A stretch of 64,000 nt of DNA from Solen grandis (taxonomy: Eukaryota > Mollusca > Bivalvia > Adapedonta > Solenidae). Both the position numbers and the translations under genes were made by a program. Positions 38,344 through 47,949 of this stretch are shown one piece after another. The stretch spans positions 52,774,904 to 52,838,903 of the forward strand of contig CM037783.1 of the NCBI GenBank assembly GCA_021229015.1. Reading direction: 5' to 3'. The notes beneath the pieces were generated by a model, which saw nothing but the letters and a program-made list of their open reading frames with translations, had not been told where the DNA came from and made no database searches. How positions within the stretch are numbered: position 1 is the stretch's first letter; each line of letters starts with the position of its first letter.

Positions 38344-41300
38344 TTTACTTAACATCCCCATGGTATTACCTTGATATATTAGGTAAATAGAGTGGTCTGT
38401 CTGTAACTGCTTCACAAACGCATGAGCTACGATGATATATACACAGAACTCTTACAACGTTTAAATGGAATAGTTGTTGTTGTTGTTGTTGTTGTATTGG
38501 GGTTTACCGTCGCTGCGATAGTATTTCAATCATATAGCGACGTCCAGCTAATTACAGGTGGAGGAAGACACCGAGTACACAGAGTTACCCGGGTAGAACC
38601 ACCGACCTACCGCAAGCCAGCTGGAAGGCTTCCTCACATGAAAAATCCGAAGTCCCTACCGGGATTCGAACCCACAGCGGTGAGGGGCTGAGAGATTTGT
38701 AGTCCACGACTGTAACCGCTCGGCCACGGCGGCCCCAAATGGAATAGTCTTACATACACATACGGATAAATACCTTATAATTGTACCAACTGTACTTAAA
38801 TCTCTATATTTCATTTTCTGTCGTTGTAGCAACGTTAAATGTCGCACCAATGCTAAATGTCGCACTTGATGTTATATGTCGCAAGGCTGACGCTAAATGT
38901 CGCACTCCTTTTTAAGTTGAAATTACTAATCCCACAGAACAACATACTACAGAATCGCAGTGCCAGACACTCGTTAATATTAATTTTGAGTTGTTTCCCT
39001 TTTGAATATCACGGAGACTAAAGTCAACAGTACAAACACACGGAACAATTAGGACAAGCACACACGTAACAGTTAGAGCAAATTCAAACGGAACAGTTTG
39101 GGCAAGTTCACGTGGAACAGATTGGGCAAGTTCACGCGGAAAATTTTGAATTTTTTATACTCTCTCTTCACTTTATTTGTTTCTTCTTCCCCTCTGGAAC
39201 AACTTTGGATGACTCGGAAATGGGTCTTGTATATTTACATTTTACAAGTTAAAAGTACAAATGATTATGCAGCTCCGTGGATGAGTAGGTCCTTTTTCAA
39301 AATAAAATAAATGAGCGATTAAGATAGAATAATATTATTACAAAGTAGCAAATTAAGGCAATAAAATAAATAATCAGATAATTTTGATTTTCACCCCAAG
39401 GTTTCGATACTGAGAGGAGTGATAGACGGAGTTGCTACCACTGCACCACTGCACCACTTTGGAGCCTTGTGAGTGGAATTAGGACACCTATAACATTATA
39501 CATGGGCTTTTGAATAAAACGATCCCATTTCGTTGGAAAAAAATAAATACCAAAAATAAGCTCTATTTTGTTATTACTGAGTTAGCTAGTTTTATTTTTG
39601 AGTTATGAAGGTAAAATAACTCTGTATATAACATTATTAAACGAAATAATAAATGCTCAAAAAATGTATTTATTTTCATGAAAACAAAAACATTGAATAT
39701 AGAACCAATTTAATACCCGTTCGAAAGATATACAAGTGAGGTATATAAAGTGTGGATTATGAGAGGCAGATGTCAGGCCCCAAGTAAGTTTCTGCACAAT
39801 GCCGACTTTCCCTAACGTTCGCTTAAGGCGAACTCAATTCAAGCATGATCCTGGTCGTGGGCTCTCATGCAAAGTGTTCATCTCCCTCTTTGTTTCTGAG
39901 ATTCATTTTAAAATTTCTTGCTATATAGTCTCTTTTATTAAAAAAGATTTTGTCTCAAAATCGTTTTTACTCTATCTTCACTTCATTTGTTTCTTCCTCC
40001 CCTTGGAAATCTCTCTTCAATTCAAATAATACAACCGTCACTCCGTCTCCTACATAAACTAAACCCTCTGTAAAAGCTCTTCTTCACTAGCAGCATTTTT
40101 TCCATGACGTTTTTCTTTCCATCTCTCCTGCAATGTGTCTTTCTTAAAATAATTACATCCAACTCTTCACACACATTCTCCATCAAAGTCTCAGCCCACA
40201 TTTCATCTTTCTCCAATAATGTCCTTCAGTCCTCATTTGATTCTGTATATTATCAGGAAGCCGGTGTGTGTTAAAGTCTTTAGAGGAGACAATGGGAAAT
40301 ATAAGAAATGCAGTGAGGTACCGGTGACTGTATTACTTTAAGAAAGATGCATTGTCAGATGAAAGAACTTGCTCTAACTGCTTCGTGTGGATGTACTGTT
40401 GACTATAATCTCCGTGAGATACCTATTCAAAAGGGAAACCTTGACTATTTGAGTTTACCATCGCTTCGACAGTATTTCAGTCATATAGCGACATCCAGCT
40501 AATTACAGGTGGAGGAAGACCCCGAATGCACGGAGGCATCCGGGTAGAACCACCGACCTAGCCAAGCTGGAAGGCTTCTTCACATGAAAATTCGAATGAC
40601 CCTGCACGCGGTCATTCGGATTTTCATGTTAGAAAGCCTTCCAGCTGGCTTGCCTCCGTCAAGTCAAGTCAGAAACCTCATTTATAAAAAAATCATTATC
40701 TATTTTTTGTTCAAATCCAGTTAATGATTTTCACTTCTCTATTTCTTCTTTCGCTTATTCGATAAACCCCTGTCCTTATGACATCTCCTTTAAAATTCCC
40801 CTGACTTCCCCCCTCTTCATTCAATTTGTATGTTCTCCAATGTATCTCATTCATGTTTTTGTTATGTTATCCATGTACATAAATCGAGTATACCATCGTG
40901 TGTATAACTTATTTGTTTTATCTGATTACTGTCAGTTGTGATATGGGTACCTAATCACCACATGATATCAACTATATCTGTAATACTTAGTCTATCCATA
41001 TCTATAAATTCAACTTATCATCTTGATATACACTATAAATGTGGTCGTTAGTATACACCGATATTATCTTCCTTGATTTTATTGTCACTAACTGTAAAGT
41101 ACAAAGTACAAAGTTGAGTTATTCCCCTTGATTCTACAGATCACGTTAATTCTCACAACTATGCGCACACAATCTCATTAAAATCATATCCTAATTTTTG
41201 CTCCTCTATTACATGTACCCGCGATTTGGATCTGACAACATAGCATTATAGGTCACATCAGATTGACCTTTGAAGTAATTTATATGTATAAACAAGTGCT

Positions 41301-44300
41301 CGATTTCAAACCAATTAAATAGCTCGTTTCTAACTGACTTCGATAAAATATTTGTCACAGGGTGAGAAAAATGTGCAGCTTGACCGGGACTCGAACCCGG
41401 GGCCTTTTCTTTACAGGGCGAATGCCACTTACACATCTTTCTATCCTTTAGTGAGTATGGATGCCTCAATAACTGCTGTTCTTACTAAATTACGGATACC
41501 AGAATTAAAGCCTGGACAAAAAGAAGTCTATTTTCTCACTCACTGGATTTTGTGGTAGTTCTATTTGTTCATATAAATTGCCCTGGTTATACCTAATGAT
41601 TTGGTAGGCGCCGATTTGATTGGCTTATACAAAGGCCAATCTGAGACGACCTTCTACATAATGTTGTCAGATTCAGTTAGCGATTGATGCGCACACATAT
41701 TAACAACTACTAAATAAATCTATATAGCCAAAGTTTTATGAACACACCGACTAGTTCTATCTCATAAATATTAAACTATAGATTCTTTCAATACAATATA
41801 ATTTAACCGTACGTAAGCCTGTACGTGTCACATAAAGTCGTTACTTTCATAGCTAATTATAAAGTGTTTACTGCTAATATCAGTGTGATTACGACTTAGT
41901 TTTTCGGTATAACGTCTTTAAAAATTTTTCATTCCTCGATATAACGACTTTTATACACGATGTAATGACTCCTTATGATCTCGTTTTATTGGTGGGTTTA
42001 ACATCATGTTAACAGTATTTATATCATTTGGAGACAATGTCTACACCAATGTCTAAACTGATATAGCAGTATCACGCTAAAGACATGAGGCATGATAACC
42101 ACACCCAGTCACGTTATCCTGACACCGGGCCAACCAGTCCTGGAACTATCCTTATATGCTAAGCGCCAAGCAAGGGGGGTACATTAGTACCATCATTTTC
42201 CGACTTTGATATGTCGCGGCGCGTACGGGGATCGAATCCACGACCTCCCGATTTCGAGGCAGAAGTTCTAATCACTCGGTCACCGGGACCGATGAATGAA
42301 TATCTTTTAAACCCCTTTCAATTCTCGAATATGATATAATAAAACCATATAACGAAATTATATTTTAATATATTTTGAATGTTTGACATTTATTCTATTT
42401 TAGCTTAGTTCAAACATATTCAATTCCATAGATTATTAGAAATGGGATCGGACCAGTTTTTGTTCCTTTCCCTTACAATATGACGATGTATAATTTTGAA
42501 AATTTATCATGAAGTATTTTGTTTTAAAGAACTGGATCAATCCTATCTGTGCGTGTATATGTTAAAACTTGAACATAGATTCATAATGCAATTTGCCCAA
42601 TGAACGCCCTATAATTCAACTGTGAAAAACTTAAATAAAAATAATGTTCAATATTATAGGTTTAAAATATGGTGAATCTGTATTATAATTTCATTAAAAC
42701 ATATCAAATTTGTCTTTATCAGTTTGTTTTAGGATACCCCGCCAAACAGCATCTGATACAAATTAAAAAAAAGTTATATAGAAAAATACAAACAATGTAC
42801 ATGTAACTAAAAGAAACAATTTAAGAGCAAATACAGTTGAACCTATATTTGCGGCCACCTGCATTAAGCGGTCAACCGGCATTTAGCGGTCAACCGGCAT
42901 TTAGCGGTCAACCGGCATTTAGTTGTCAGTTTTATTATTACCAAAACTAGCATTTTGTTATTAGTATTAGTATATACTTATGGTATTTAAATGTATGTAT
43001 ACAAGTCATAAATAAAGATATGTTCTGATCTGTTAAATGAGCGACCACCTCTGTTATGCGGTCACTTCTCTAGTTTCCTTCAATGGCCGCTTAAGACAGG
43101 TTTAAATGCAAATTTTAAAATTTTAATTCATCTATTTAACTCTACAACAGATAGATAGAAGGATGGATGGATGGATGGATATACCTTAAGTAAGAAATAG
43201 TGAAAATCCTCTTCACAGTTTCGAATGCAGTCTCCAATGGATCCACCGGGAAGCAATTCTCCGCACCCTTGATTCCCTGTCCACTTCACACACCCTGTTT
43301 ACATTGGAGGAGATGGTTAGTGACTAATACTATTTAAATAACAATGTGCTTTTCTTAGAATATTTTTAACATTTTCTACATTATATTTAATTGCACATCA
43401 AATATTCATCAAATTAGTTTTCTTATCATTGAATGTGTAACGTTTATGGAATATCGAGACAAACCTTGATATTTCTAATTTCAAACTTTTAATTCACTGT
43501 TGAAGAAAATTATATGATGGTCTTAAAAACATTAACTCAATTTCATGAGTTGTTAATGATATGCTCGTATGCGCACGCATTTCTGTAACAGACAATGTGT
43601 GTATGTTTATTTAGTTTAACGTCCCACCGACAGTATTACAGTCATTTGGAGAAGATGTCTACTTGAGACAGATATACTTCACACTGTAGTATCACGCCGT
43701 ATATATGTAGCATGATACACACTTAGTCACATTATCCTGACACCAGGCCAGCCAATCTTGTAATATGCTCAGCGCCAAGCAACGGAGCTATACCAGAACC
43801 ATGTTTTACGATTTGTTGTGTCACTGCCGGGGTTCAAACCCACGACATCTCGATTCCGGACGGACAGTCTAACCACTCGGCCACCGGGACCGGTGAACGG
43901 GCAATGAATCCAGTCCGCATGAAATAAATAGTAAAAGAATAAATGTACAGAGAGCACCCTTACGGAAACTGAGATTAGGGTCTCTCTAGTACTGTTTATA
44001 AGGAATCCCTGCTGAGATGTATGCCTCATAGTAACTTGCATTTACAGCAACTTCAAGCAAATGTTTAAACACTGATCTATTTTCAATACAAATAAAGACA
44101 ATTACATGTAACTGAAAGCAGTAATTGCACACATTAAAACTGCAACTATTTTTAAACGCTTATAGCAAAATTAAGTTCGTATACAAAATGTTGATATAAC
44201 CAAATACTTACTAAATAAAGATTGGCAACTAGTCTAAATCTCACAAAAGCTATTAACATATTGTTCAATTCTTGCAAAGTAACGTTTTCAAATATCTTCT

Positions 44301-47245
44301 TTTCTATTGAAGTTATGTGAAAGTAAAGTATTTTTTTCAATAGAACATTACATTAACAACAAAATGATATCTTATTTATCTATCTTATGACTAAGACTAT
44401 TTGAGTTTACCGTCGCTTCGACAGTATTTCAGTCATATATATAGCGACGTCCAGCTAGTTACAGGTGGAGGAAAATCCCGAATGCACGGAATCTTTTTTA
44501 TTAAAATAAGTCAAGTAATAAAAAAGTATGTGTAAAATAGAAACGTACCTGCTGAAAAGAAATAGGTCATAAACGTTATTTTTCTATCATACTGCTTTTT
44601 GTTTCGTATACAAGATGGCGTTATATCATACTGCTTCTTGTTTAGAATAAAAGATGGCGTTATACAATGTATCATACAGCTTCTTGTTTCGTATACAAGA
44701 TGGCGTTATATCATACAGCTTCTTGTTTCGTATACAAGATGGCGTTATATCATACAGCTTCTTGTCTCTTATACAAGATGGCATTATATCATACAGCTTC
44801 TTGTCTCTTATACAAGATGGCGTTATATCATACAGCTTCTTGTTTCGTATACAAGATGGCGTTATATCATACTGCTTCTTGTTTCGTATACAAGATGGCG
44901 TTATATCATACAGCTTCTTGTTTCGTATACAAGATGGCGTTATATCATACAGCTTCTTGTTTCGTATACAAGATGGCGTTATATCATACAGCTTCTTGTT
45001 TCGTATACAAGATGGCGTTATATCATACAGCTTCTTGTTTCGTATACAAGATGGCGTTATATCATACAGCTTCTTGTCTCTTATACAAGATGGCGTTATA
45101 TCATACAGCTTCTTGTTTCGTATACAAGATGGCGTTATATCATACAGCTTCTTGTTTCGTATACAAGATTGCGTTATATCATACAGCTTTTTGTCTCTTA
45201 TACAAGATGGCGTTATATCATACAGCTTCTTGTTTCGTATACAAGATGGCGTTATATCATACAGCTTCTTGTTTCGTATACAAGATGGCGTTATATCATA
45301 CAGCTTCTTGTTTCGTATACAAGATGGCGTTATATCATACAGCTTCTTGTTTCGTATACAAGATGGCGTTATATCATACAGCTTCTTGTTTGTATACAAG
45401 ATGGCGTTATATCATACAGCTTCTTGTTTCGTATACAAGATGGCGTTATATCATACAGCTTCTTGTTTCGTATACAAAATGGCGATCATACAGCTTCTTG
45501 TTTCGTATACAAAATGGCGTTATATCATACACTTCTTGTTCTTATACAAGATGGCGTTATATCATACAGCTTCTTGTTTCGCATAAAAGATGGCGTTATA
45601 TCATATCGCCTCTTCTTCCGTATAAAAGATGGCGTTATATCATACAGCTTCTTGTTTAATAAAGAGGGACGTTATACATACAGCTTCTTGTTTGTTACAA
45701 GATGGCGTTATATCATACAGCTTCTTGTTTAGAAATAAAAGAGATATAAAGCTTTGGTCGTTATATTCTTAATCAGCTTTTTGTCTCTTATACAAGATGG
45801 CATTATATCATACAGCTTCTTGTTTCGTATACAAGATGGCGTTATATCAAACAGCTTCTTGTTTCGTATACAAGATGGCGTTATATCATACAGCTTCTTG
45901 TTTCGTATACAAGATGGCCTTATAACATACAGCTTCTTGTTTCGTATACAAGATGGCCTTATAACATACAGCTTCTTGTTTCGTATACAAGATGGCGTTA
46001 TGTCATACAGCTTCTTGTTTCGTATACAAGATGGCGTTATATCATACAGCTTCTTGTTTCGCATAAAAGATGGCGTTATATCATATCGCCTCTTCTTATG
46101 TCTACAAGATGTCCGTATAAAAGATGGCGTTATATCATACTGATTTTTGTTTCGTATACAAGATGGTGTTATGACATACTGCTTTTTGTTTCGATTACAA
46201 AATGGCCTTATATCATACTGCTTCATGTTAATGTTTCACAGCATTCCAAAATCCCTATATTGAAATGTGTAACTATGTATTTCTATAAACGAACCTTCCC
46301 AGGACACATATGAAGTATAACTAGCACGAGCGCCAATCCAGTAGCGAGTTCCGAATAGTGATTTCTGTGGCAAATCAGATGATATGGCATCCCAGCCGTG
46401 ACTTGATACAAAATCTGACGAAAGAAGGTTGTGACCAGAGTTGGTTGCGTCCTGCCATGAAACGTTGTCGTCGGAGACAAAGATATCATCTACAAAATAA
46501 GCTAAAGTTTGAAAATGATACTGGTTGCTTTCTTGATGTTGATGACGATAATGTAAATGTATTTAATGATGAAGATGGCGATGATTGTAATGACGAAAAA
46601 ACAACAACAACAACAACAACAACGAAAAACAAACAAAAAAAACAACAACAAAAAAAACGAGTATATCTTTATCGCATAAAAAGGCTCACGGATAGCACCC
46701 CTCTCATCTCAAGTTTAGAGTTTAAACTTTTACGAAACAAGTTCTTACAACTTATATTTATTACTCTCGATGGCTCTTGTGGCGGCGTATGCGTATGTGG
46801 TCATGATTGTGGGAGGAAACCGGAGAGCTCGTAGAAAACCCATGTGTACTGGACGAGTGACCACTGTACCCTCTCACGTATGTGACCAGGAATCGAATCC
46901 GGGACGCATTTGAGAGAAGCGAATCGCGTTACCACTACGCTATCCAAGCACTCGTCTCAAGGATCACCGTATCTCATGTTATTCTTAAATAATATTGTTA
47001 ACTTAAACTTTCAACTGTCAATGACATATAAATAATTCAAGTATGTATAATTACATACAATTTACATATATCTGATTTTAATCTCTTTATGACACTAACA
47101 TATCGTCATAGCTATGATGGAACAGAATATATAAACATAGCTGAAATAAGAAAAGAAATTCCTGATATTTATTCTTACCTGTCTCCGGACTGGCGGTTTT
47201 AAAAACACTGATAAAGACAATAAGTTTGATTTTGACTAAATGCAT
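33561..47245 (-). CDS. Type I membrane receptor with CTLD split by a WSC domain, second CTLD, TM and cytoplasmic tail (nine exons, complete)
   Basis: Nine exons join into 1431 coding bases (476 residues plus stop), and every splice phase agrees. Residues 1-22 are a signal peptide (LIVFISVF core). 24-88 are the first half of a C-type lectin-like domain (SWQDA, YWIGARA, VSWEG). 89-171 are a WSC domain (cysteine spacing, YFLL, CRC, CGG). 172-217 are the second half of the CTLD (NCALLL, C to YICK). 219-309 are a second CTLD (WLKAHEQC, FSYCVSA, EEPC). About 319-335 form one transmembrane helix, followed by RR and a tail of about 140 residues. Neither CTLD shows an EPN or QPD calcium-sugar motif, so sugar binding is uncertain. 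WSC and CTLD also co-occur in polycystin-1, but there in tandem. Role inferred: cell-surface recognition or signalling. WSC inclusion in the mature transcript is not proven. Confidence 0.82.
34158..34332 (-). mobile_element. MITE-like repeat (tcaactgta / cttaagcggtca), copy 1
   Basis: Reads cttaagcggtcagtcaaggg, then gaccgcttaac, ggttgaccgcataatacagg and attcaactgta. It is the reverse of the copy at 42832-43100. Both lie in introns of the receptor gene. Confidence 0.7.
34627..34729 (-). CDS. Receptor exon 8: transmembrane helix
   Basis: 33 codons from phase 1 to phase 2. Acceptor ctcttag, donor gtatat. It encodes NQTWWSWW (an N-glycosylation site next to the membrane), then a leucine/valine-rich span of about 17 residues, then RRIVLSRN as a basic stop-transfer. 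The two split bases AG join the A of the next exon to give Arg. Confidence 0.82.
34770..35070. mobile_element. MITE pair: attttatgctaactg inverted repeat and gagtggatatgg repeat
   Basis: attttatgctaact near 34779 and agttagcataaaat near 34908 form an inverted pair. After that gagtgaatatggaatatat and atattccatatccactca near 35030 form a second foldback, related to 29640-29830. It lies in receptor intron 7. Confidence 0.6.
35557..35658 (-). CDS. Receptor exon 7: C-terminal half of CTLD 2
   Basis: 33 codons with phase 1 at both ends. Acceptor gacacag, donor gtatat. It encodes DKFSYCVSAS and EEPCDRRHQYLYLK, supplying the last two CTLD cysteines. Joining to exon 8 gives LKS-NQTWWSWW. Confidence 0.78.
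35956..36129 (-). CDS. Receptor exon 6: N-terminal half of CTLD 2
   Basis: 57 codons with phase 1 at both ends. Acceptor ctttcag, donor gtattt. It encodes LLGWLKAHEQCRLTG, later FWTSLRR and LLKWTDKQ. These correspond to the first CTLD cysteine, the W-x-G-like strand and the W-x-D loop. Confidence 0.8.
36216..36467. repeat. 35-bp minisatellite, seven copies
   Basis: Unit starts atagctaaaccattttcatt and ends tttcaccagaa; copies are nearly identical. It lies in the receptor intron between the two CTLDs (36130-36924). Confidence 0.92.
36863..36909. repeat. (ta)n microsatellite
   Basis: About 23 ta units, 15 bases beyond the donor of receptor exon 5. Confidence 0.95.
36925..37065 (-). CDS. Receptor exon 5: C-terminal half of CTLD 1
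   Basis: 46 codons with phase 1 at both ends. Acceptor ttatttcag, donor gtttgt. It encodes PFYYPILETNDTEKNCALLL and, further on, EHCGSKSVRRYICK. The Cys-Ala-x-L strand and the final C to YIC are the standard close of a CTLD. A (TA)n tract follows directly in the intron. Confidence 0.82.
37705..37800 (+). repeat. tRNA-headed SINE remnant, family E
   Basis: ggcgccgtggtccagtgat resembles a tRNA A-box region and gtgggttcgaaccccg is a perfect B box. Spacing is tRNA-like, but the acceptor stem is not closed. Lies in receptor intron 4. Confidence 0.6.
37889..38027 (-). CDS. Receptor exon 4: second half of WSC domain
   Basis: 46 codons plus one base, starting in phase 0 after gttaaag. It encodes DSHCRCVPKN, RCDRSC and DWCGGPGNAMSLYYT. 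The CxC, the C-x3-C and the CGG-to-LY close are typical of WSC domains. Donor gtagaa leaves phase 1. Exons 3 and 4 together are a 249-base phase 1-1 module. Confidence 0.8.
38312..38343. repeat. (tac)n microsatellite
   Basis: About ten copies of tac/act in receptor intron 3. Confidence 0.95.
38475..38736 (-). repeat. Complete tRNA-derived SINE, family A, with target-site duplication
   Basis: The 12-base aaatggaatagt occurs directly before (38463-38474) and after (38737-38748) the element, a target-site duplication. On the minus strand it starts ggggccgccgtggccgagcg, has B box gtgggttcgaatcccgg, and ends in an (aac)n tail (gtt on plus, 38475-38495). It is the best reference copy for this family in the window. 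Confidence 0.92.
38822..38910. repeat. Short tandem repeat with taaatgtcgcac core
   Basis: Four diverged copies (gttaaatgtcgcac, gctaaatgtcgcac, gttatatgtcgca, gctaaatgtcgcac). Confidence 0.75.
38991..40440. mobile_element. Possible foldback element bounded by about 70-bp imperfect inverted repeats
   Basis: gtttcccttttgaata ... cagtcaacagtac-like sequence at 38992-39060 returns as its reverse complement at 40360-40439 (tactgttgact, ttcaaaagggaaacc). A cttcact-ttatttgtttcttc segment is also repeated directly at 39167 and 39977. No transposase seen inside. Confidence 0.5.
40442..40655 (-). repeat. SINE family A copy joined to an inverted partial copy
   Basis: Reads gtttaccatcgcttcgacag to cttcttcacatgaaaattcg, then turns back with ggtcattcggattttcatg and aagccttccagctggcttg. 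It is a head-to-head palindrome of SINE sequence. Confidence 0.75.
40656..41350. other. Receptor intron 3, nothing recognised
   Basis: AT-rich sequence without recognised repeat or exon. Confidence 0.4.
41355..41440 (-). repeat. tRNA-headed SINE fragment, family C
   Basis: gtgagaaaaatgtgcagctt then gaccgggactcgaacccggg matches the copies at 10862-11280. Confidence 0.7.
41983..42291 (-). repeat. tRNA-derived SINE, family B, near complete
   Basis: On the minus strand it begins ggtcccggtgaccgagtgat, has B box gtggattcgatcccc, then ccttgcttggcgcttagcat, and ends gatgttaaacccacc. Best copy of family B. Confidence 0.82.
42300..42830. other. Receptor intron 3, nothing recognised
   Basis: AT-rich sequence only. 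Confidence 0.4.
42832..43100 (+). mobile_element. MITE-like repeat, copy 2, with 18-bp internal tandem
   Basis: tacagttgaacctat, gcggccacctgcattaagcg, then three copies of cggtcaaccggcatttag, later tatgcggtcacttctctag and ggccgcttaagacagg. It lies 85 bases from receptor exon 3 in intron 3. Confidence 0.7.
43151..43182. repeat. (ggat)n / (gata)n microsatellite beside the exon 3 donor
   Basis: About five ggat units directly abut the donor of receptor exon 3 (43184). Confidence 0.85.
43185..43294 (-). CDS. Receptor exon 3: first half of WSC domain
   Basis: 36 codons after the completed glycine codon. Acceptor gtaaacag, donor gtatat. It encodes CVKWTGNQGC, GDCIRNC and EEDFHYFLLK. The C-x3-C pair followed by an aromatic YF matches the middle of the WSC pattern. 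It ends in phase 0, exactly where the next exon opens. Confidence 0.78.
43300..43604. other. Receptor intron 2, nothing recognised
   Basis: AT-rich sequence only. Confidence 0.4.
43605..43892 (-). repeat. tRNA-derived SINE, family B
   Basis: gtttaacgtcccaccgacag to ccactcggccaccgggacc on the plus strand; tRNA-like head at the high end. Lies in receptor intron 2. Confidence 0.82.
43900..44394. other. Receptor intron 2, nothing recognised
   Basis: AT-rich sequence only. Confidence 0.4.
44395..44490 (-). repeat. SINE family A, 3' fragment
   Basis: gactatttgagtttaccgtc to ggtggaggaaaatcccgaat, matching the tail side of the 38475-38736 copy. Confidence 0.75.
44590..46225. repeat. 39-bp satellite, about 40 copies
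   Basis: Unit starts cttcttgtttcgtatacaag, continues atggcgttatatcatacag, and is repeated with few changes. Because 39 is divisible by three and most frames lack stops, long open frames occur on both strands; none is a gene. It fills half of receptor intron 2, ending 70 bases from exon 2. Each unit holds caagatggcg, which matches the core of the YY1 site. Confidence 0.95.
46295..46489 (-). CDS. Receptor exon 2: N-terminal half of CTLD 1
   Basis: 64 codons with phase 1 at both ends. Acceptor ttttgtag, donor gttcgt (weak). It encodes VSWQDATNSGHNLLSS, later RYWIGARA and YVSWEG. This is the first half of a C-type lectin-like fold: the W-x-x-A helix, the WIGA strand and the start of the long loop. 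Joined directly to 37065 it reads SWEG-PFYYP, an ordinary CTLD. Confidence 0.8.
46599..46630. repeat. (aca)n microsatellite
   Basis: About eight aca units followed by A-rich sequence in receptor intron 1. Confidence 0.9.
46785..46955 (-). repeat. tRNA-headed SINE, family D
   Basis: On the minus strand: cgagtgcttggatagcgtag, ggattcgattcctgg as B box, then a body ending ggtttcctcccac. Different from families A-C. Confidence 0.72.
47179..47245 (-). CDS. Receptor exon 1: signal peptide
   Basis: 22 codons plus one base. It starts at the ATG at 47243-47245, with a basic n-region (HLVKIK), hydrophobic core LIVFISVF and likely cleavage near KTAS. Donor gtaaga after GAG ACA G. Phase 1 fits both exon 2 (46489) and the WSC exon (43294), so either could follow. 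Confidence 0.7.
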
Positions 47246-47364
47246 ATTTGTTCATTCGTCTACTTATCAACGAAATGTAAACTTGTACGTGTACTATCCA
47301 CAATTAAATAACTTTTACATATTCAAACATTTAACCTCGTTTAGCACAATGTCAAGTGGCTTCA

Positions 47365-47472
47365 TCATGCATGCTCCTGTGTAATGATTTTAACGATAAA
47401 ACAGACATGCAGTACAGTCATCAGTAGGATTGCCAGAACAATGGCTACAGGAAATTTAATTTTCGTTTTCAT
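47365..47472 (-). CDS. Short hydrophobic upstream ORF (35 residues) before the receptor gene
   Basis: ATG at 47470-47472 and stop at 47365. It opens MKTKIKFPVAIVLAILL and continues with a hydrophobic span to ITQEHA. It sits 120 bases upstream of receptor exon 1 on the same strand. No donor that would join it to the receptor exons was seen, so it could be a uORF, a microprotein or chance. Confidence 0.2.
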   Translation of the reverse strand: MKTKIKFPVAIVLAILLMTVLHVCFIVKIITQEHA

Positions 47473-47624
47473 TTGTTTTGTTTTACACGACTTTCTCTCC
47501 TTGTTTGTATGTATGTTTGTAAGTTATGGTTGTTGATATCTTTCATTATAAGAGGTTATTTTCAGTAAATTAAAGCCAATATTTATATAAAGTCGACAAT
47601 ATCGACGGATGACTTGACTGACTT

Positions 47625-47715
47625 GACTATTTGAGTTTACCGTCGCTTCAACCGTATTTCAGTCATATAGCGACGTCCAGTCAATTACAGGTGAAGGAAG
47701 ACCCCGAATGCACAG
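47625..47715 (-). repeat. SINE family A, 3' fragment
   Basis: gactatttgagtttaccgtc, atagcgacgtccag, aggaagaccccgaatgcac. Truncated. Confidence 0.75.
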
Positions 47716-47894
47716 ACCAGACATAATCAAAGCGCCGAAGGCACTGATAGACTGTCGGCGGATTGGTCGTGGTGAGCAGCAAGAGCGTTAGATTGTAATT
47801 CAAGTAGGTTATATGCTGGATCCTTATCTGTTTATAAAGGGGGTATGTGGCCAGTATCAGTTTTTCAGTTGTCAAATAAGAAACAAGAAGAGAT

Positions 47895-47896
<2 letters not shown>

Positions 47897-47927
<31 letters not shown>

Positions 47928-47928
47928 T
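47897..47928. repeat. Poly(T) run of about 32 bases
   Basis: Pure T run, possibly a retroposon tail on the minus strand. No body recognised. Confidence 0.9.
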
Positions 47929-47949
47929 AAACGTTAGAACATGATAATC

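Noticed and set aside
38690..38736. Minus-strand tRNA-like head with cgctcggccac
   Set aside because: Part of a complete SINE with target-site duplication and (aac)n tail, not a functional tRNA gene.
44599..46226. Several open frames of 129-377 residues on both strands with 13-residue repeats
   Set aside because: All are shadows of the 39-bp satellite, whose unit is a multiple of three. Several frames are open at once and no start, splice or family signal supports a protein.
46358..46834. 158-residue plus-strand frame
   Set aside because: Antisense to receptor exon 2, then runs through an (aca)n microsatellite and a SINE; not a gene.
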